Assembly (NCBI GenBank): GCA_034434695.1
Contig: DAOTYY010000113.1
Span: 1-64,000 of the forward strand
Source of the DNA: DYEC01 sp034434695
GTDB taxonomy: Bacteria > Chloroflexota > Anaerolineae > Anaerolineales > Anaerolineaceae
Direction of reading: 5' to 3'
DNA length: 64,000 nt
Made by a program: the position numbers and the translations under genes. The number at the start of each line of letters is the position of its first letter. Position 1 is the stretch's first letter. A model generated the notes under the pieces. It was not told the DNA's origin and searched no databases. It worked only from the letters and a program-made list of their open reading frames with translations. Shown one piece after another: positions 16,674 through 25,163 of this stretch.

Positions 16674-17657
16674 ATGCCGGTTCCCCTTAAGGCTGGGGAA
16701 ATTTTGCGCGGGCGTTACCGCATTAATCGCATCATCGGTCAGGGCGGGATGGGAAGCATTTACCTGGCAGATGATCTGAGGCTGTCTGGACGGCAATGCG
16801 CTCTCAAAGAAGTCGAACACGACCGCTCATTGTCACCGGAATTACTACGGCAAGCCCGCGAACAATTTTTTCGAGAAGCAACTGTTCTAGCCAGACTGGA
16901 CCACCCCAATCTTCCAAAAGTCTCTGATTTTTTTTCAATCGGCAATCGGGATTACCTGGTAATGGATTATGTTCCGGGTAAAGATTTGCGGACGCTAATG
17001 ATGGAAGCCCGTCAAAAAGGAGAGTTTTTATTTGAGGGCGATGTCTTAAACTGGGCGAATCAGCTTGCAGATGCATTGGCTTATCTTCACAGCCAAAATC
17101 CACCAATATTGCATAGAGACATAAAACCCAGCAACTTGAAATTAACTCCTAGCGGTTTATTGAAACTCGTTGATTTTGGTTTGGTTAAATTGTTGGCACC
17201 CGGCGAGATGACAATCACCATTCTACAGGGTCAGGGAACAGCTTTATACACACCACTGGAACAATATGGGGGCGATAGTGGGCATACAGATATTCGTAGC
17301 GATATTTATGCTTTTGGGGCAACTCTGTATCATTTGTTAACCAACACACCTCCCGCTGATGCTCGAGAACGGTTTCTGAACCCAGAAAGTTTGATACCAC
17401 CCCGCCAAATTAACCCCGCAATCAGCAATCGTACTGAGCGCGCCATTTTAGAAGCAATGAATTTGCATCCGGATCAGCGCCCTGAAAATGTAGAAGCATT
17501 TCGACATATGTTGGTCGGTGATCAGCCAACGCTCACTCGCCCAATAGCCAGACCAATAAAACTGCATGATGTATTAAGATCTGATCCAGAGCGTATCCTA
17601 TGGTGGATCTCGATAGGATTGACACTACTGATGCTTGTGATGATCATTATGCATTAA
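16674..17657 (+). CDS. Hanks-type Ser/Thr protein kinase with C-terminal membrane helix
   Basis: A 327-aa membrane-tethered kinase. The catalytic domain (about 12-280) has GQGGMGSIYLA, the VAIK-type lysine (CALKEVE), HRD beginning at H147 (LHRDIKPSN), DFG (VDFGLVK) and the DIYAFGATLYHLLT helix. A short linker leads to one transmembrane helix at the extreme C-terminus (ILWWISIGLTLLMLVMIIM), and no extracellular sensor follows it. It is divergent from the FHA/winged-helix factor, which would be its natural substrate or reader. No phosphatase is adjacent; the PP2C at 5312 could serve. Confidence 0.93.
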   Translation: MPVPLKAGEILRGRYRINRIIGQGGMGSIYLADDLRLSGRQCALKEVEHDRSLSPELLRQAREQFFREATVLARLDHPNLPKVSDFFSIGNRDYLVMDYVPGKDLRTLMMEARQKGEFLFEGDVLNWANQLADALAYLHSQNPPILHRDIKPSNLKLTPSGLLKLVDFGLVKLLAPGEMTITILQGQGTALYTPLEQYGGDSGHTDIRSDIYAFGATLYHLLTNTPPADARERFLNPESLIPPRQINPAISNRTERAILEAMNLHPDQRPENVEAFRHMLVGDQPTLTRPIARPIKLHDVLRSDPERILWWISIGLTLLMLVMIIMH

Positions 17658-17668
17658 TCAAACAAGGT

Positions 17669-20482
17669 TCATCCTCGTTTATTCTCTAGAGAACGGTAGC
17701 ATTGCCAGAAACCCACTGCTCCGCCTACGCTCATACCAAAGACAACGCTCAAAACACGAATACCCAAACTTGTATGATAAACATTGGGGAAAAATAATGC
17801 CAGTAGCAGATACCCTGTAAATCCCCCAATCACAACACATAACCCACATCTCGTCGCCAAACGCAGTGAAAATTTTCTTCTGGCAAATTGGAAAGTACCA
17901 AATGCTCCCAACCAGACTAGAAAAATTGACAAAAACCCAATTGCCGTTTGTGCCTTCACGAGAGGTATATTTTCCGACACCTCTGTTGGCTCGATAACAG
18001 GAGTGGCAGTTTTAGTGTTCTCAGGAGTAGCGGTTGGTACAACAGTAGGTGCAATTTCAGTGACCGCACTAGGCCCATTGGTCACATCCAGCCTTATTAT
18101 CTCAGAGGTAAGCGCTGGATCACTAACGGCACGAATTTCTAACACCCCCTGATTTTGAATCCGATAACTTGCACGAGCAACACCCCCACTGGTTACTGTC
18201 TCTATTTGCTGAATGACTTCACTCTTCCCCCCATCCGAAAACAAAAATCGCACAACCGTTCCATCTGGTACAGGATTGTAATTATGATCATAAATTATGC
18301 CAGTACGCAACGGAAGTACATCGCCAATACTGAATTTAACTATTTTTGTTGGTTCTGCTGTTGCGGTTAGCGTAGCATTGGAAGCTGACAGGCCAGTTGA
18401 GTCTGGTAAATCCAGAAACAGAGGGATCACTTGAGAAGGGTCTGGGGACATCGCGGTAATTAAATCATAACCTACACCCGGTATTGAAACCGGCGAGGCA
18501 CCTGCTGGTTTTAGCTCTTGAAACAACACCCGCGCCGCTAGATCAATAAATGCCGGAGACTTGCTATAGATACCATAGTATGCGGATAATTTGGAGATAT
18601 CTGTCGCGTCCAGATAATATGGCGCGTTAAAAGCAAAAGCAACTACCTTCTTATTATTAAATAGATCAGGGCGATCAGAAAGAAAACGACGCAAAGCCAA
18701 AGACTCTGGACGGGATTGCTGAACATTTAAGAGAGCAAAGACGATCCAATCAGCAGCACGCAAGTCATCTTCTATGGGTGGCAAGTCTGGTATCCCGTTC
18801 AACATCCCCCAAAGATCAGCAAACGAGTAAGACGAAAGGCGATATTGAAGAACCTGTCCGCCAATCTGGGGACCATACAACCGAATAACCGCTTTTTGTA
18901 ATCCATCTACCGGAAAGGCATATTGTTCAACACACTGACTGCATTGTCGTTCCGGCAACGCATCGGTCAGGAAAACAATACGTTCCCTGCTTGTGGGTGG
19001 ATTCGGCAACGTTGTGGCAAGCTCCGGGAGTGAAGGACTGATCAACGTAACTGCACGTTTAGCAATTTCAAAGGAAATCTGTTGAGATTTACCAATCTCG
19101 TCTAATCCCTCTGATCCCGGTATGACATTTTCAATCTCAAAATAACCATATAGGCGGTATTTGAGAGTTAGGATGCGCTTTACGGATGTGTCAACTCGTT
19201 CCGCAAACTCTGCATCCTCAATATATTTCTGTGTGAACAACTCCAAGGTCTTGACAATCGTCGTATAACTATCCGGATCGCCTGAGGAGATGAAGTTACC
19301 CACATAGAGTATATCGTTCCCTGCTAGAAACGCATTGCGCGCTACCTGCCGGGCATCAAAAAACTGCCCAGTAATATCGTAGAAACGTCGTACTGCCTGG
19401 CTACCCAGATCATCGCTGATAACAATTCCACCCCCTTCTCTCCAAGTTGAAAAAGCTGGAAGACTCATTAACTGATCAAAAGCAGCAGAATCAAAACTCA
19501 CTGGACGAGTCGTAGCACGAATATTTCCTTGAAACCCTTGATAACGGATATGGGAAACTAGCAAACCATCTGTGGTCATCTCGCCATTTGGCGCGTTACC
19601 GGTCACAGCAAAAAATGGTGCCAGTTCAATTTGCTTCAGTTGTTCCAGTGATTTGCGCACGGTTGCAATTTCCTCGTCTGGTTGGCGATCCGAACCACCT
19701 CGTCCAGGGAAGTGTTTAGCTATTACCGCCAGTCTCTGAGCACTGCCGTAGTGCAACCCACCAATGTAAGCTTTCCCCATTTCACCTACCCAGTAAGGAT
19801 CACCGCCAAATGTACGCGTACCCAAATCTTCTCCACTACCCGTTTGCACCACATCCAGAACATCCAGTGATGGGCCTAAAAGCAAATTGAAACCTAACCT
19901 TTGTAATTCCTGTCCCAAAACAATTCCTGTCGAGCGCGCCAGTTCTGGCTTCCAGGTGGCACCGATGGCCATTTGGTTTGGTAAAGGGGTTAGCCCATTC
20001 AAAATCTGATCATAAGGATACCCATCACCCTCTTGAGATATACCAATAAACAAAGGCACATATTGAGGAGTATAGCTGGTTTTTGTAATCGAATCTGTTA
20101 GACTGATTGTTGAAGCTTCCCAAGCGCTTTTTTGTAGTTGGGAGTTTAATGAATATGCTTCACGTATGGTGTTTTCAGGTCCAACAAAATTGTCATTTGC
20201 CGCACGTAGAACTACCCCACCAACGTGATGACGAACGATCAAGTCATAAATCTGGCTCTCCGGGGTCACTTGTCGTCCTTTAAAAGTAACTAAAAATAAC
20301 TGCCCTACACGCTCTTGGGGTGTCATTTTCTTTAGCAAGATTTCTGCAAGTTTGGAGACATCTGCATCTTGATGCAAAGGTTTTGCCCAAGAGACCAGAT
20401 TAACTTGTGGAATCAAGACCATAACAATAGTAAATATTGCTAACAAACGGTAAACCTTGTGAGGTATCATGGAATGTTTCAT
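17669..20482 (-). CDS. Secreted/membrane GH3-like glycoside hydrolase with Ig-like and multi-helix tail
   Basis: A 937-aa envelope protein. It has an N-terminal signal/anchor (VYRLLAIFTIVMVLIPQV) and a GH3 N-domain of NagZ type (KMTPQERVGQLF, GFNLLLGPSLDV, KHFPGRGGSD, and the likely nucleophile in GGGIVISDDLG). A GH3 C-domain, an Ig-like domain (about 740-830), a Pro/Thr linker and three or four C-terminal membrane helices follow. The His-Asp dyad NagZ uses after KHFPG-G-D is not evident (RQPDEE instead), so activity may be altered. ATG 20482 overlaps the upstream stop as ATGA. Being tied to both membranes of its own fold, it may act on peptidoglycan or surface glycans; substrate unknown. Confidence 0.85.
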   Translation of the reverse strand: MKHSMIPHKVYRLLAIFTIVMVLIPQVNLVSWAKPLHQDADVSKLAEILLKKMTPQERVGQLFLVTFKGRQVTPESQIYDLIVRHHVGGVVLRAANDNFVGPENTIREAYSLNSQLQKSAWEASTISLTDSITKTSYTPQYVPLFIGISQEGDGYPYDQILNGLTPLPNQMAIGATWKPELARSTGIVLGQELQRLGFNLLLGPSLDVLDVVQTGSGEDLGTRTFGGDPYWVGEMGKAYIGGLHYGSAQRLAVIAKHFPGRGGSDRQPDEEIATVRKSLEQLKQIELAPFFAVTGNAPNGEMTTDGLLVSHIRYQGFQGNIRATTRPVSFDSAAFDQLMSLPAFSTWREGGGIVISDDLGSQAVRRFYDITGQFFDARQVARNAFLAGNDILYVGNFISSGDPDSYTTIVKTLELFTQKYIEDAEFAERVDTSVKRILTLKYRLYGYFEIENVIPGSEGLDEIGKSQQISFEIAKRAVTLISPSLPELATTLPNPPTSRERIVFLTDALPERQCSQCVEQYAFPVDGLQKAVIRLYGPQIGGQVLQYRLSSYSFADLWGMLNGIPDLPPIEDDLRAADWIVFALLNVQQSRPESLALRRFLSDRPDLFNNKKVVAFAFNAPYYLDATDISKLSAYYGIYSKSPAFIDLAARVLFQELKPAGASPVSIPGVGYDLITAMSPDPSQVIPLFLDLPDSTGLSASNATLTATAEPTKIVKFSIGDVLPLRTGIIYDHNYNPVPDGTVVRFLFSDGGKSEVIQQIETVTSGGVARASYRIQNQGVLEIRAVSDPALTSEIIRLDVTNGPSAVTEIAPTVVPTATPENTKTATPVIEPTEVSENIPLVKAQTAIGFLSIFLVWLGAFGTFQFARRKFSLRLATRCGLCVVIGGFTGYLLLALFFPNVYHTSLGIRVLSVVFGMSVGGAVGFWQCYRSLENKRG

Positions 20483-21234
20483 ATCATCCCCAAAACCTGC
20501 CAAGCAAGGCGAGGATCGTCAGTGAATACCCCATCTACACCAAGGTCAAACAAACGTCTCATCTCGCTCTCTTCATTAACGGTCCATACAAAGACTTTTC
20601 GCTGCCAGTTGTGATGCTTTCTAACAAGTTCTCTGGTTACATCAGCAAAGTAAGGATGTAAAGCATGAGGAGCAGCCCTTTGACGCAACGCAGAACGAGC
20701 TAGCCATCCTGACCAGCCTTCCTCTGCAAGTATTCCGCGCGGCACTTCGGGCAACAGGTTTCCTGCACAAATAAGGTTACCGGCAAAAAAGGAAGAAAAC
20801 AAAACCCTCTCTTCCATGTGATATTTTTTTACCAGCTCAACCACCCGGACAACAAGCCCATCCTTGCGGGATTCATAATTTGTAAGCTCGATGTTGATAA
20901 AAAGATTCTTCCCGACTGCCTCAAAAACCTCTGCTAGCGTCGGGATGCGTTCGCCAGCAAACTGGGCGCTAAAATGCAATCCCGCATCCAATTTCTTCAA
21001 CTCTTCCAACTTCAATTGCCGGACGGCTCCATGACCATTTGTCGTTCGATCAACAGTCTGATCATGAATAACCACAACCTCGCCGTCTGCTGAAAGCTTT
21101 GCATCTAGCTCGATAGCATCCGCGCCATGTTCAACTGCCAGCTTGAAAGCTGCTAACGTGTTTTCAGGAGCATGTGCCGAAGCACCGCGATGTGCGAATA
21201 CGATTGGCCTTGTGAACTGGTAAATAAAATTCAT
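20479..21234 (-). CDS. Glycerophosphodiester phosphodiesterase
   Basis: A 251-aa TIM-barrel enzyme hydrolysing glycerophosphodiesters to glycerol-3-phosphate and an alcohol. The family motif is intact: FAHRGASAHAPENT with catalytic His-Arg, ADAIELDAKLS with the metal-binding Glu and Asp, and VIHDQTVDRTT with the second His, then the C-terminal VWTVNEESEMRRL and GVDGVFTDDP. There is no signal peptide, so it is cytoplasmic (UgpQ-like). It is coupled at both ends by ATGA overlaps: to the AAA ATPase upstream and to the GH3 gene downstream. Confidence 0.93.
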   Translation of the reverse strand: MNFIYQFTRPIVFAHRGASAHAPENTLAAFKLAVEHGADAIELDAKLSADGEVVVIHDQTVDRTTNGHGAVRQLKLEELKKLDAGLHFSAQFAGERIPTLAEVFEAVGKNLFINIELTNYESRKDGLVVRVVELVKKYHMEERVLFSSFFAGNLICAGNLLPEVPRGILAEEGWSGWLARSALRQRAAPHALHPYFADVTRELVRKHHNWQRKVFVWTVNEESEMRRLFDLGVDGVFTDDPRLAWQVLGMI

Positions 21235-22592
21235 AGTTCTACAAAGAATGACTCGGCTGCCCTATCAATGAGTTCGCGTGTCATTGCAGGTTCAACAGCC
21301 ATATAGCGAGCAATATCTAAAATTTGATCACAAATATCACGTGGATGAGAAGCGCGTAATTTTCGGTTACGCTTGATGTACCATTCTTGCAGCAAATAAG
21401 CCAATCCCTGATCGCTGTAGGCAATACCTTTTTGTGCCGCAACCCGGCGAAAAATCTCGCGGTACTCCTCGTAATTGGGATCGCCAATCTCAACTTTATG
21501 CCGCAACCGGCGCAGAAAAGCTTCATCCACCAACTCCTTTGGAGGAAGATTGGTGGAGAAGATAATTAAGACATCAAATGGAACCTCGATTTTTCGCCCA
21601 GTGTGTAGTGTGAGATAATCAAAACGACTCTCAAGCGGTACAATCCAACGATTGAGCAAATCCCGCGGCCGAACTAACTGACGGCCAAAATCGTCTATCA
21701 GCAAAATGCCACCATTCGCTTTCACCTGGAAAGGCGCTTCATAATACTTGTGAACATCGTCAAAAACCAGATCCAACCCTGCCAATGTCAGCTCGCCTCC
21801 AACCACTACGAAAGGTCGGCGAATGCGAATCCAGCGCAGATCGCGCCGCGTTCCACTGCGTAACCCTCCTGTGCCCAACGGGCTGACTTCATCTTCCGGG
21901 ACCGCCTGATGGTTATTCGTGTCATACAGTTTGATCACCTGTCCATCAACATAAATTGAATAGGGAATGTAAATTGTCTGACTTAGCACCAAATTGCCGA
22001 TTGCACGTGCTACGCTTGTCTTTCCGTCCCCGGGAGGTCCGAAAAGAAAAATTGAAGTGCCAGAATTAACCGCAGGCCCCAACTTATGAAACGTCTTTTC
22101 AGAAAGTACCAGTGAAGATAATACCTGTCTCATGATCCGACTCGTCACTTGCAACCGTCCACGGCTCTGCTTTCTGCAGGCTTCGTTATAAGCCGATAGA
22201 GGTACAGGCGCTGGACCTGCATACTGACTTCGTTCGAGCGCTTCGCGTGCACGGGAAATTCCTGCCCCCGTAATAGCATACTGATAAGCACCCTCACCAA
22301 TTCCAGTCTGAGAAGAACGCACCTCAATTAACTTTTCGCGCTTCAAAGCATCCAAAACCTGATCAATTACACCGGTAAAAGGTAGAGCGACTTCTTCAGC
22401 AATTTTAAATCCACTCAGATAGCCCTGAAAATACATTACCTTCAGCACAAGATCTTGTAGCCACAAGAAAGATAGACCCGTATCCTCAACCTTACGGACT
22501 GGTGGTGGAAGATAAGCCGATTGACCACCAGTAACCGGTATCGAGTTACCAGGGGTTGTTGTTGATACTCCAGTTTTGGCAGGCATGCTCAT
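21231..22592 (-). CDS. AAA+ ATPase with N-terminal winged-helix region
   Basis: A 453-aa ATPase. The first 150 residues look like a winged-helix module (EEVALPFTGVIDQVLDALKREKLI). The ATPase core has Walker A GPPGDGKT (185-192), Walker B GGILLIDDFGRQ, sensor 1 LIIFSTNLPP and an arginine-rich LRRLRHKVEI. It resembles MoxR-like or remodelling ATPases but is not one I can name. ATG 22592 is chosen with GGAGGG 8-9 nt upstream; the TTG at 22607 overlaps that site. It heads the ATGA-coupled run with the phosphodiesterase and the GH3 protein. The partner it remodels is not evident, since no VWA protein is adjacent. Confidence 0.85.
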   Translation of the reverse strand: MSMPAKTGVSTTTPGNSIPVTGGQSAYLPPPVRKVEDTGLSFLWLQDLVLKVMYFQGYLSGFKIAEEVALPFTGVIDQVLDALKREKLIEVRSSQTGIGEGAYQYAITGAGISRAREALERSQYAGPAPVPLSAYNEACRKQSRGRLQVTSRIMRQVLSSLVLSEKTFHKLGPAVNSGTSIFLFGPPGDGKTSVARAIGNLVLSQTIYIPYSIYVDGQVIKLYDTNNHQAVPEDEVSPLGTGGLRSGTRRDLRWIRIRRPFVVVGGELTLAGLDLVFDDVHKYYEAPFQVKANGGILLIDDFGRQLVRPRDLLNRWIVPLESRFDYLTLHTGRKIEVPFDVLIIFSTNLPPKELVDEAFLRRLRHKVEIGDPNYEEYREIFRRVAAQKGIAYSDQGLAYLLQEWYIKRNRKLRASHPRDICDQILDIARYMAVEPAMTRELIDRAAESFFVEL

Positions 22593-22658
22593 AAGCAATC
22601 CCTCCAATTAAAAAGTTCTACAAAACCAGTCTACATCAAAGTATTATAGCATGCTCTC

Positions 22659-22687
22659 TTGCTTACCCTCATGCCCTGCGATATAAT
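22659..22687 (+). promoter_or_regulatory. Promoter for efp
   Basis: TTGCTT (22659-22664), a 17-bp spacer and TATAAT (22682-22687) form a strong housekeeping promoter 36 bp before the efp ATG. A TATAAT on the minus strand (22648-22643) could serve the divergent AAA ATPase. Confidence 0.65.
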
Positions 22688-22723
22688 CAATCAGCCAAAC
22701 TAAGAACTCCAAAGGTAAAAACT

Positions 22724-23281
22724 ATGATTGATGTAAATGATCTTCGTAAAGGTGTTACATTCGAGTTGGATGGGAACCTATATAAAGTTTTAGATTATGA
22801 ACATAATAAACCTGGGCGTGGAAATGCAACTATTCGTATCAAAGCACGCAACCTTCGTACTGGTGCCACTATTGAAAAGACTTTTATTTCTGGCAACCGG
22901 GTGCAAGATGTGCGTCTTGAATACCAGACTGTTCAGTATCTCTACCGAGACGGCCCCTTTTTCTATTTCATGAATACCGAAACCTATGAGCAGCCCGCTG
23001 TGCCAGCAGAAGTCATTGACGATGCGGCAGGATTTTTGAAAGAGGGAATGGAAGTAAAACTCACTATCTATAATAACGAGGTGATTGATATTGAACTACC
23101 CACATCAGTTGACTTGAAAGTTACACAAGCTGATGTTGCAGTCAAAGGTGATACTGCCACAGGCGTTACAAAGCGAGTCACATTGGAAACCGGTGTAGAA
23201 GTGGATGTGCCCTATTTTGTTAATGAGGGCGATACGATTAGAGTAGATACGCGTACCGGTACATATGTTACCCGTGTCTAA
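22724..23281 (+). CDS. efp: Elongation factor P
   Basis: A 185-aa, three-domain translation factor that rescues ribosomes stalled on polyproline. It is full length, beginning MIDVNDLRKG and ending with the signature region VPYFVNEGDTIRVDTRTG. The tip of the domain I loop reads NKPGRGNA with Arg at position 32, where many EF-Ps carry a modifiable Lys. Arg-tipped EF-P is rhamnosylated by EarP in some proteobacteria; no earP, epmA or epmB gene is in the window, so the modification here is open. A hairpin follows 17 bp downstream. Confidence 0.95.
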   Translation: MIDVNDLRKGVTFELDGNLYKVLDYEHNKPGRGNATIRIKARNLRTGATIEKTFISGNRVQDVRLEYQTVQYLYRDGPFFYFMNTETYEQPAVPAEVIDDAAGFLKEGMEVKLTIYNNEVIDIELPTSVDLKVTQADVAVKGDTATGVTKRVTLETGVEVDVPYFVNEGDTIRVDTRTGTYVTRV

Positions 23282-23297
23282 AATTGGTAAAAAATCG

Positions 23298-23336
23298 TTT
23301 AGAGTCTGTCTCTGATCACAGGAGACAGACTCTAAA
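23298..23336 (+). terminator. 15-bp perfect hairpin after efp
   Basis: TTTAGAGTCTGTCTC (23298-23312) and GAGACAGACTCTAAA (23322-23336) pair perfectly around a 9-nt loop. On the plus strand only AATTT follows, a weak T-tract; on the minus strand CGATTTTTT follows, which is stronger. It probably attenuates efp transcription ahead of the next gene or blocks antisense read-through from the convergent gene. Confidence 0.5.
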
Positions 23337-23355
23337 AATTTAAGGAGCAACTCTC

Positions 23356-23694
23356 ATGCGTACCCCCGCTGGATTTGAATGTCGGTTCTTTTACGGGGAT
23401 TATTACCGGGGTAGAAAGCTCGAAGAATGCCGCTTGATTGGCAACACAAAATCACCGCATCATTGGACATCCAATCTGTGTAAAACCTGCCCTGTTCCCC
23501 GTATTCTTCAGGCAAATGCCTGTACAAATATGGTTTTATCTGCTAATGTTACAGGACTCGCCTTTGGATTGGGACGACGTGTAAAAATCAGAGCACACTG
23601 CACACTCACTAAAGCCAATGTAAAACAACCAGAAATTGGCTGCGGTCAATGCCATCCATTACCAGACATTTTTGCACCAAACGTACACCGCTAA
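23356..23694 (+). CDS. 112-aa cysteine-rich protein of unknown function
   Basis: A small basic protein with eight cysteines: C9, C25, a C42-x2-C45 pair, C56, C82 and a C96-x2-C99 pair. The spacing suggests a zinc or Fe-S site. There is no signal peptide, so disulphides are less likely. AAGGAG lies 9 nt before the ATG. Its stop abuts the stop of the convergent membrane-protein gene (23695). I do not recognise a family. It sits 75 bp after efp beyond a hairpin, so it may be transcribed by read-through. Confidence 0.72.
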   Translation: MRTPAGFECRFFYGDYYRGRKLEECRLIGNTKSPHHWTSNLCKTCPVPRILQANACTNMVLSANVTGLAFGLGRRVKIRAHCTLTKANVKQPEIGCGQCHPLPDIFAPNVHR

Positions 23695-24753
23695 TCATCC
23701 TCTGCCATTGCCAGGTGTGAGCACTTCTCTGCCGGAAGTCCCTCTTGTACCGTTTGTAGGGGGTTCCACCCGAAAAGCGCCCAAAATACGGCGCACCAGA
23801 TCGTAAACAAGATTCTGACGGAAACCAGCCACCCAAGCCAACAGATATACAACAAGCGCAGAGTTTATGACAGTTACCTCTGAACTACTACCAGCCGTCA
23901 GGGTGAAAAAGCCCGCCTGTATCACAATAAATATAAAAGCACCCAAAGGAACACCCAGAATGGGATTGGTATAGTACCATAGAGCGTGTTGATGATCAAA
24001 ATCCTGCCAATCAGCCACATGTCGCCACAATACAAACAACGCTCCAACAATTCCCCCCATGGCACCCCAAATCATAGAATTGATCAGTTGAGCAACATTG
24101 ATAGACATGACCACGCGGCTAATCAAAGAAGCGCTTGGGGCAATGTTAACAAAATAAAACATTGCCCCAAGAAAAAGCAGCCATAAAACCTCATACGCGA
24201 GAATCCATGGAACATATTTCTTGGAAGACTCTCGCATGCGCGGCATAAAATCCAGACGATGCTCAACTTCCGCCAGCAACCTATCGGCTTCTTCATAATT
24301 TTCCTTACCAGCCAGCAAATAATTACGTGCCTGTTGAATGAGGTTAAGCAGACTAGCAGCTAATTCTATATTGTTAATTTCTCGGTTAATTCTGCTTTGC
24401 GCTTCTTCGGTCCTCTGCCAGAACCGATCAATACGGGCACGCAGGATCAGCCTGTCCAACATTTTTTCGTCTGCGGGCAATGCAGGTATGGGCACCACTT
24501 CCAATGGGACACCACTACCCAATTCTTCTTCCGTTATCATTGGCTCGTAGGCATGCATCGCTTCATCTCTGATGACTTCAGCCTCACCCCCAATCACCCC
24601 CCCAACACCTGGAAGTTCCCCTTCTTCGCCCACAATTGGCTCTGTTGAAACAATCGGTTGTTCGCTCTCATCTGCACGAGGCAACTCTCTATCCTGCGTA
24701 TTATCACCCAAGGGCTCAGTCTTTTCTTCACCGAATGGTTGATACATTCCCAT
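23695..24753 (-). CDS. Multi-pass membrane protein with acidic N-terminal domain
   Basis: A 352-aa protein. The first 110 residues are acidic and low-complexity (Glu/Pro/Gly rich). A helical segment (about 110-190) follows, with RARIDRFWQRTEEAQSRINRE and a predicted coiled coil. About four membrane helices come next (VLWLLFLGAMFYFVNIA, MIWGAMGGIVGALFVLW, PLGAFIFIVIQAGFF, ALVVYLLAWVAGF). ATG 24753 is set by AAGGAGG 8 nt upstream, rather than the longer frame to 24780. I do not recognise a family; the topology suggests a scaffold or sensor. The 410-bp region upstream, shared with ftsH, contains repeat copy 1. Confidence 0.75.
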   Translation of the reverse strand: MGMYQPFGEEKTEPLGDNTQDRELPRADESEQPIVSTEPIVGEEGELPGVGGVIGGEAEVIRDEAMHAYEPMITEEELGSGVPLEVVPIPALPADEKMLDRLILRARIDRFWQRTEEAQSRINREINNIELAASLLNLIQQARNYLLAGKENYEEADRLLAEVEHRLDFMPRMRESSKKYVPWILAYEVLWLLFLGAMFYFVNIAPSASLISRVVMSINVAQLINSMIWGAMGGIVGALFVLWRHVADWQDFDHQHALWYYTNPILGVPLGAFIFIVIQAGFFTLTAGSSSEVTVINSALVVYLLAWVAGFRQNLVYDLVRRILGAFRVEPPTNGTRGTSGREVLTPGNGRG

Positions 24754-24836
24754 TTTTAACACCTCCTTACCACTTATCAATAAACAAAACTCATCTCAAT
24801 GCCCTTTCACAGTATAGATGATGTAAAATAATAAGT

Positions 24837-24860
24837 CAATCACAAGTTTGCTTGTGATTG
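24837..24860. repeat. 10-bp palindrome overlapping repeat copy 1
   Basis: CAATCACAAG (24837-24846), TTTG, CTTGTGATTG (24851-24860) is a perfect inverted repeat. Its right arm overlaps the first bases of the dispersed repeat at 24854, so the element may have inserted at or created a hairpin. Confidence 0.5.
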
Positions 24861-24978
24861 TTCCAAATTTGGTAGATAAGCGTTCACCCCCTCCATATTT
24901 GGGGGATAATGGACGGTATTGATTTGATAGCCAGATATAGCGGTTGCCAGTTAAGTTGACCAGTTTCGGAACAGTCAC
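24854..24978. repeat. Dispersed MITE-like repeat, copy 1
   Basis: A 125-bp member of a three-copy family (others at 44533 and 56477). It begins GTGATTGTTCCAAA and ends with a sequence related to TTTGGAACAGTCAC, so the ends are near-perfect inverted repeats. Inside are three near-palindromic CCA-AT-TGG boxes. This copy is the most diverged, with a 6-bp insertion relative to the others. It lies in the divergent region before ftsH. The rest of the 410-bp gap (24979-25099) is AT-rich and holds nothing else I can support apart from the ftsH promoter. Confidence 0.8.
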
Positions 24979-25099
24979 GTTCACTGACATATTATTTTAG
25001 ACGAACATATAATTATCTGGACACACAACAAATTTTATAAGAATCTTCTTAATTATTTGCACAGACACTATTCAATATCTGGCAACACTGTATAGAGAT

Positions 25100-25108
25100 T
25101 GGTATAAT
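25100..25108 (+). promoter_or_regulatory. Extended -10 promoter for ftsH
   Basis: TGGTATAAT (-10 hexamer 25103-25108) is an extended -10 about 55 bp before the GTG start. TGGCAA at 25080-25085, 17 bp upstream, is a poor -35. Confidence 0.5.
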
Positions 25109-25163
25109 CCAAGTGAAAGTTTCGCAAGCTACGATTCAGTTTGCGAAAACTTGGGAGGTTTAT

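Noticed and set aside
24796..24990. Minus-strand ORF with a TVPKLVNLT start that recurs near 44463-44651
   Set aside because: The similarity is only the translation of the dispersed 120-bp repeat. It has no ribosome site and the frame is broken in the copy at 56477.
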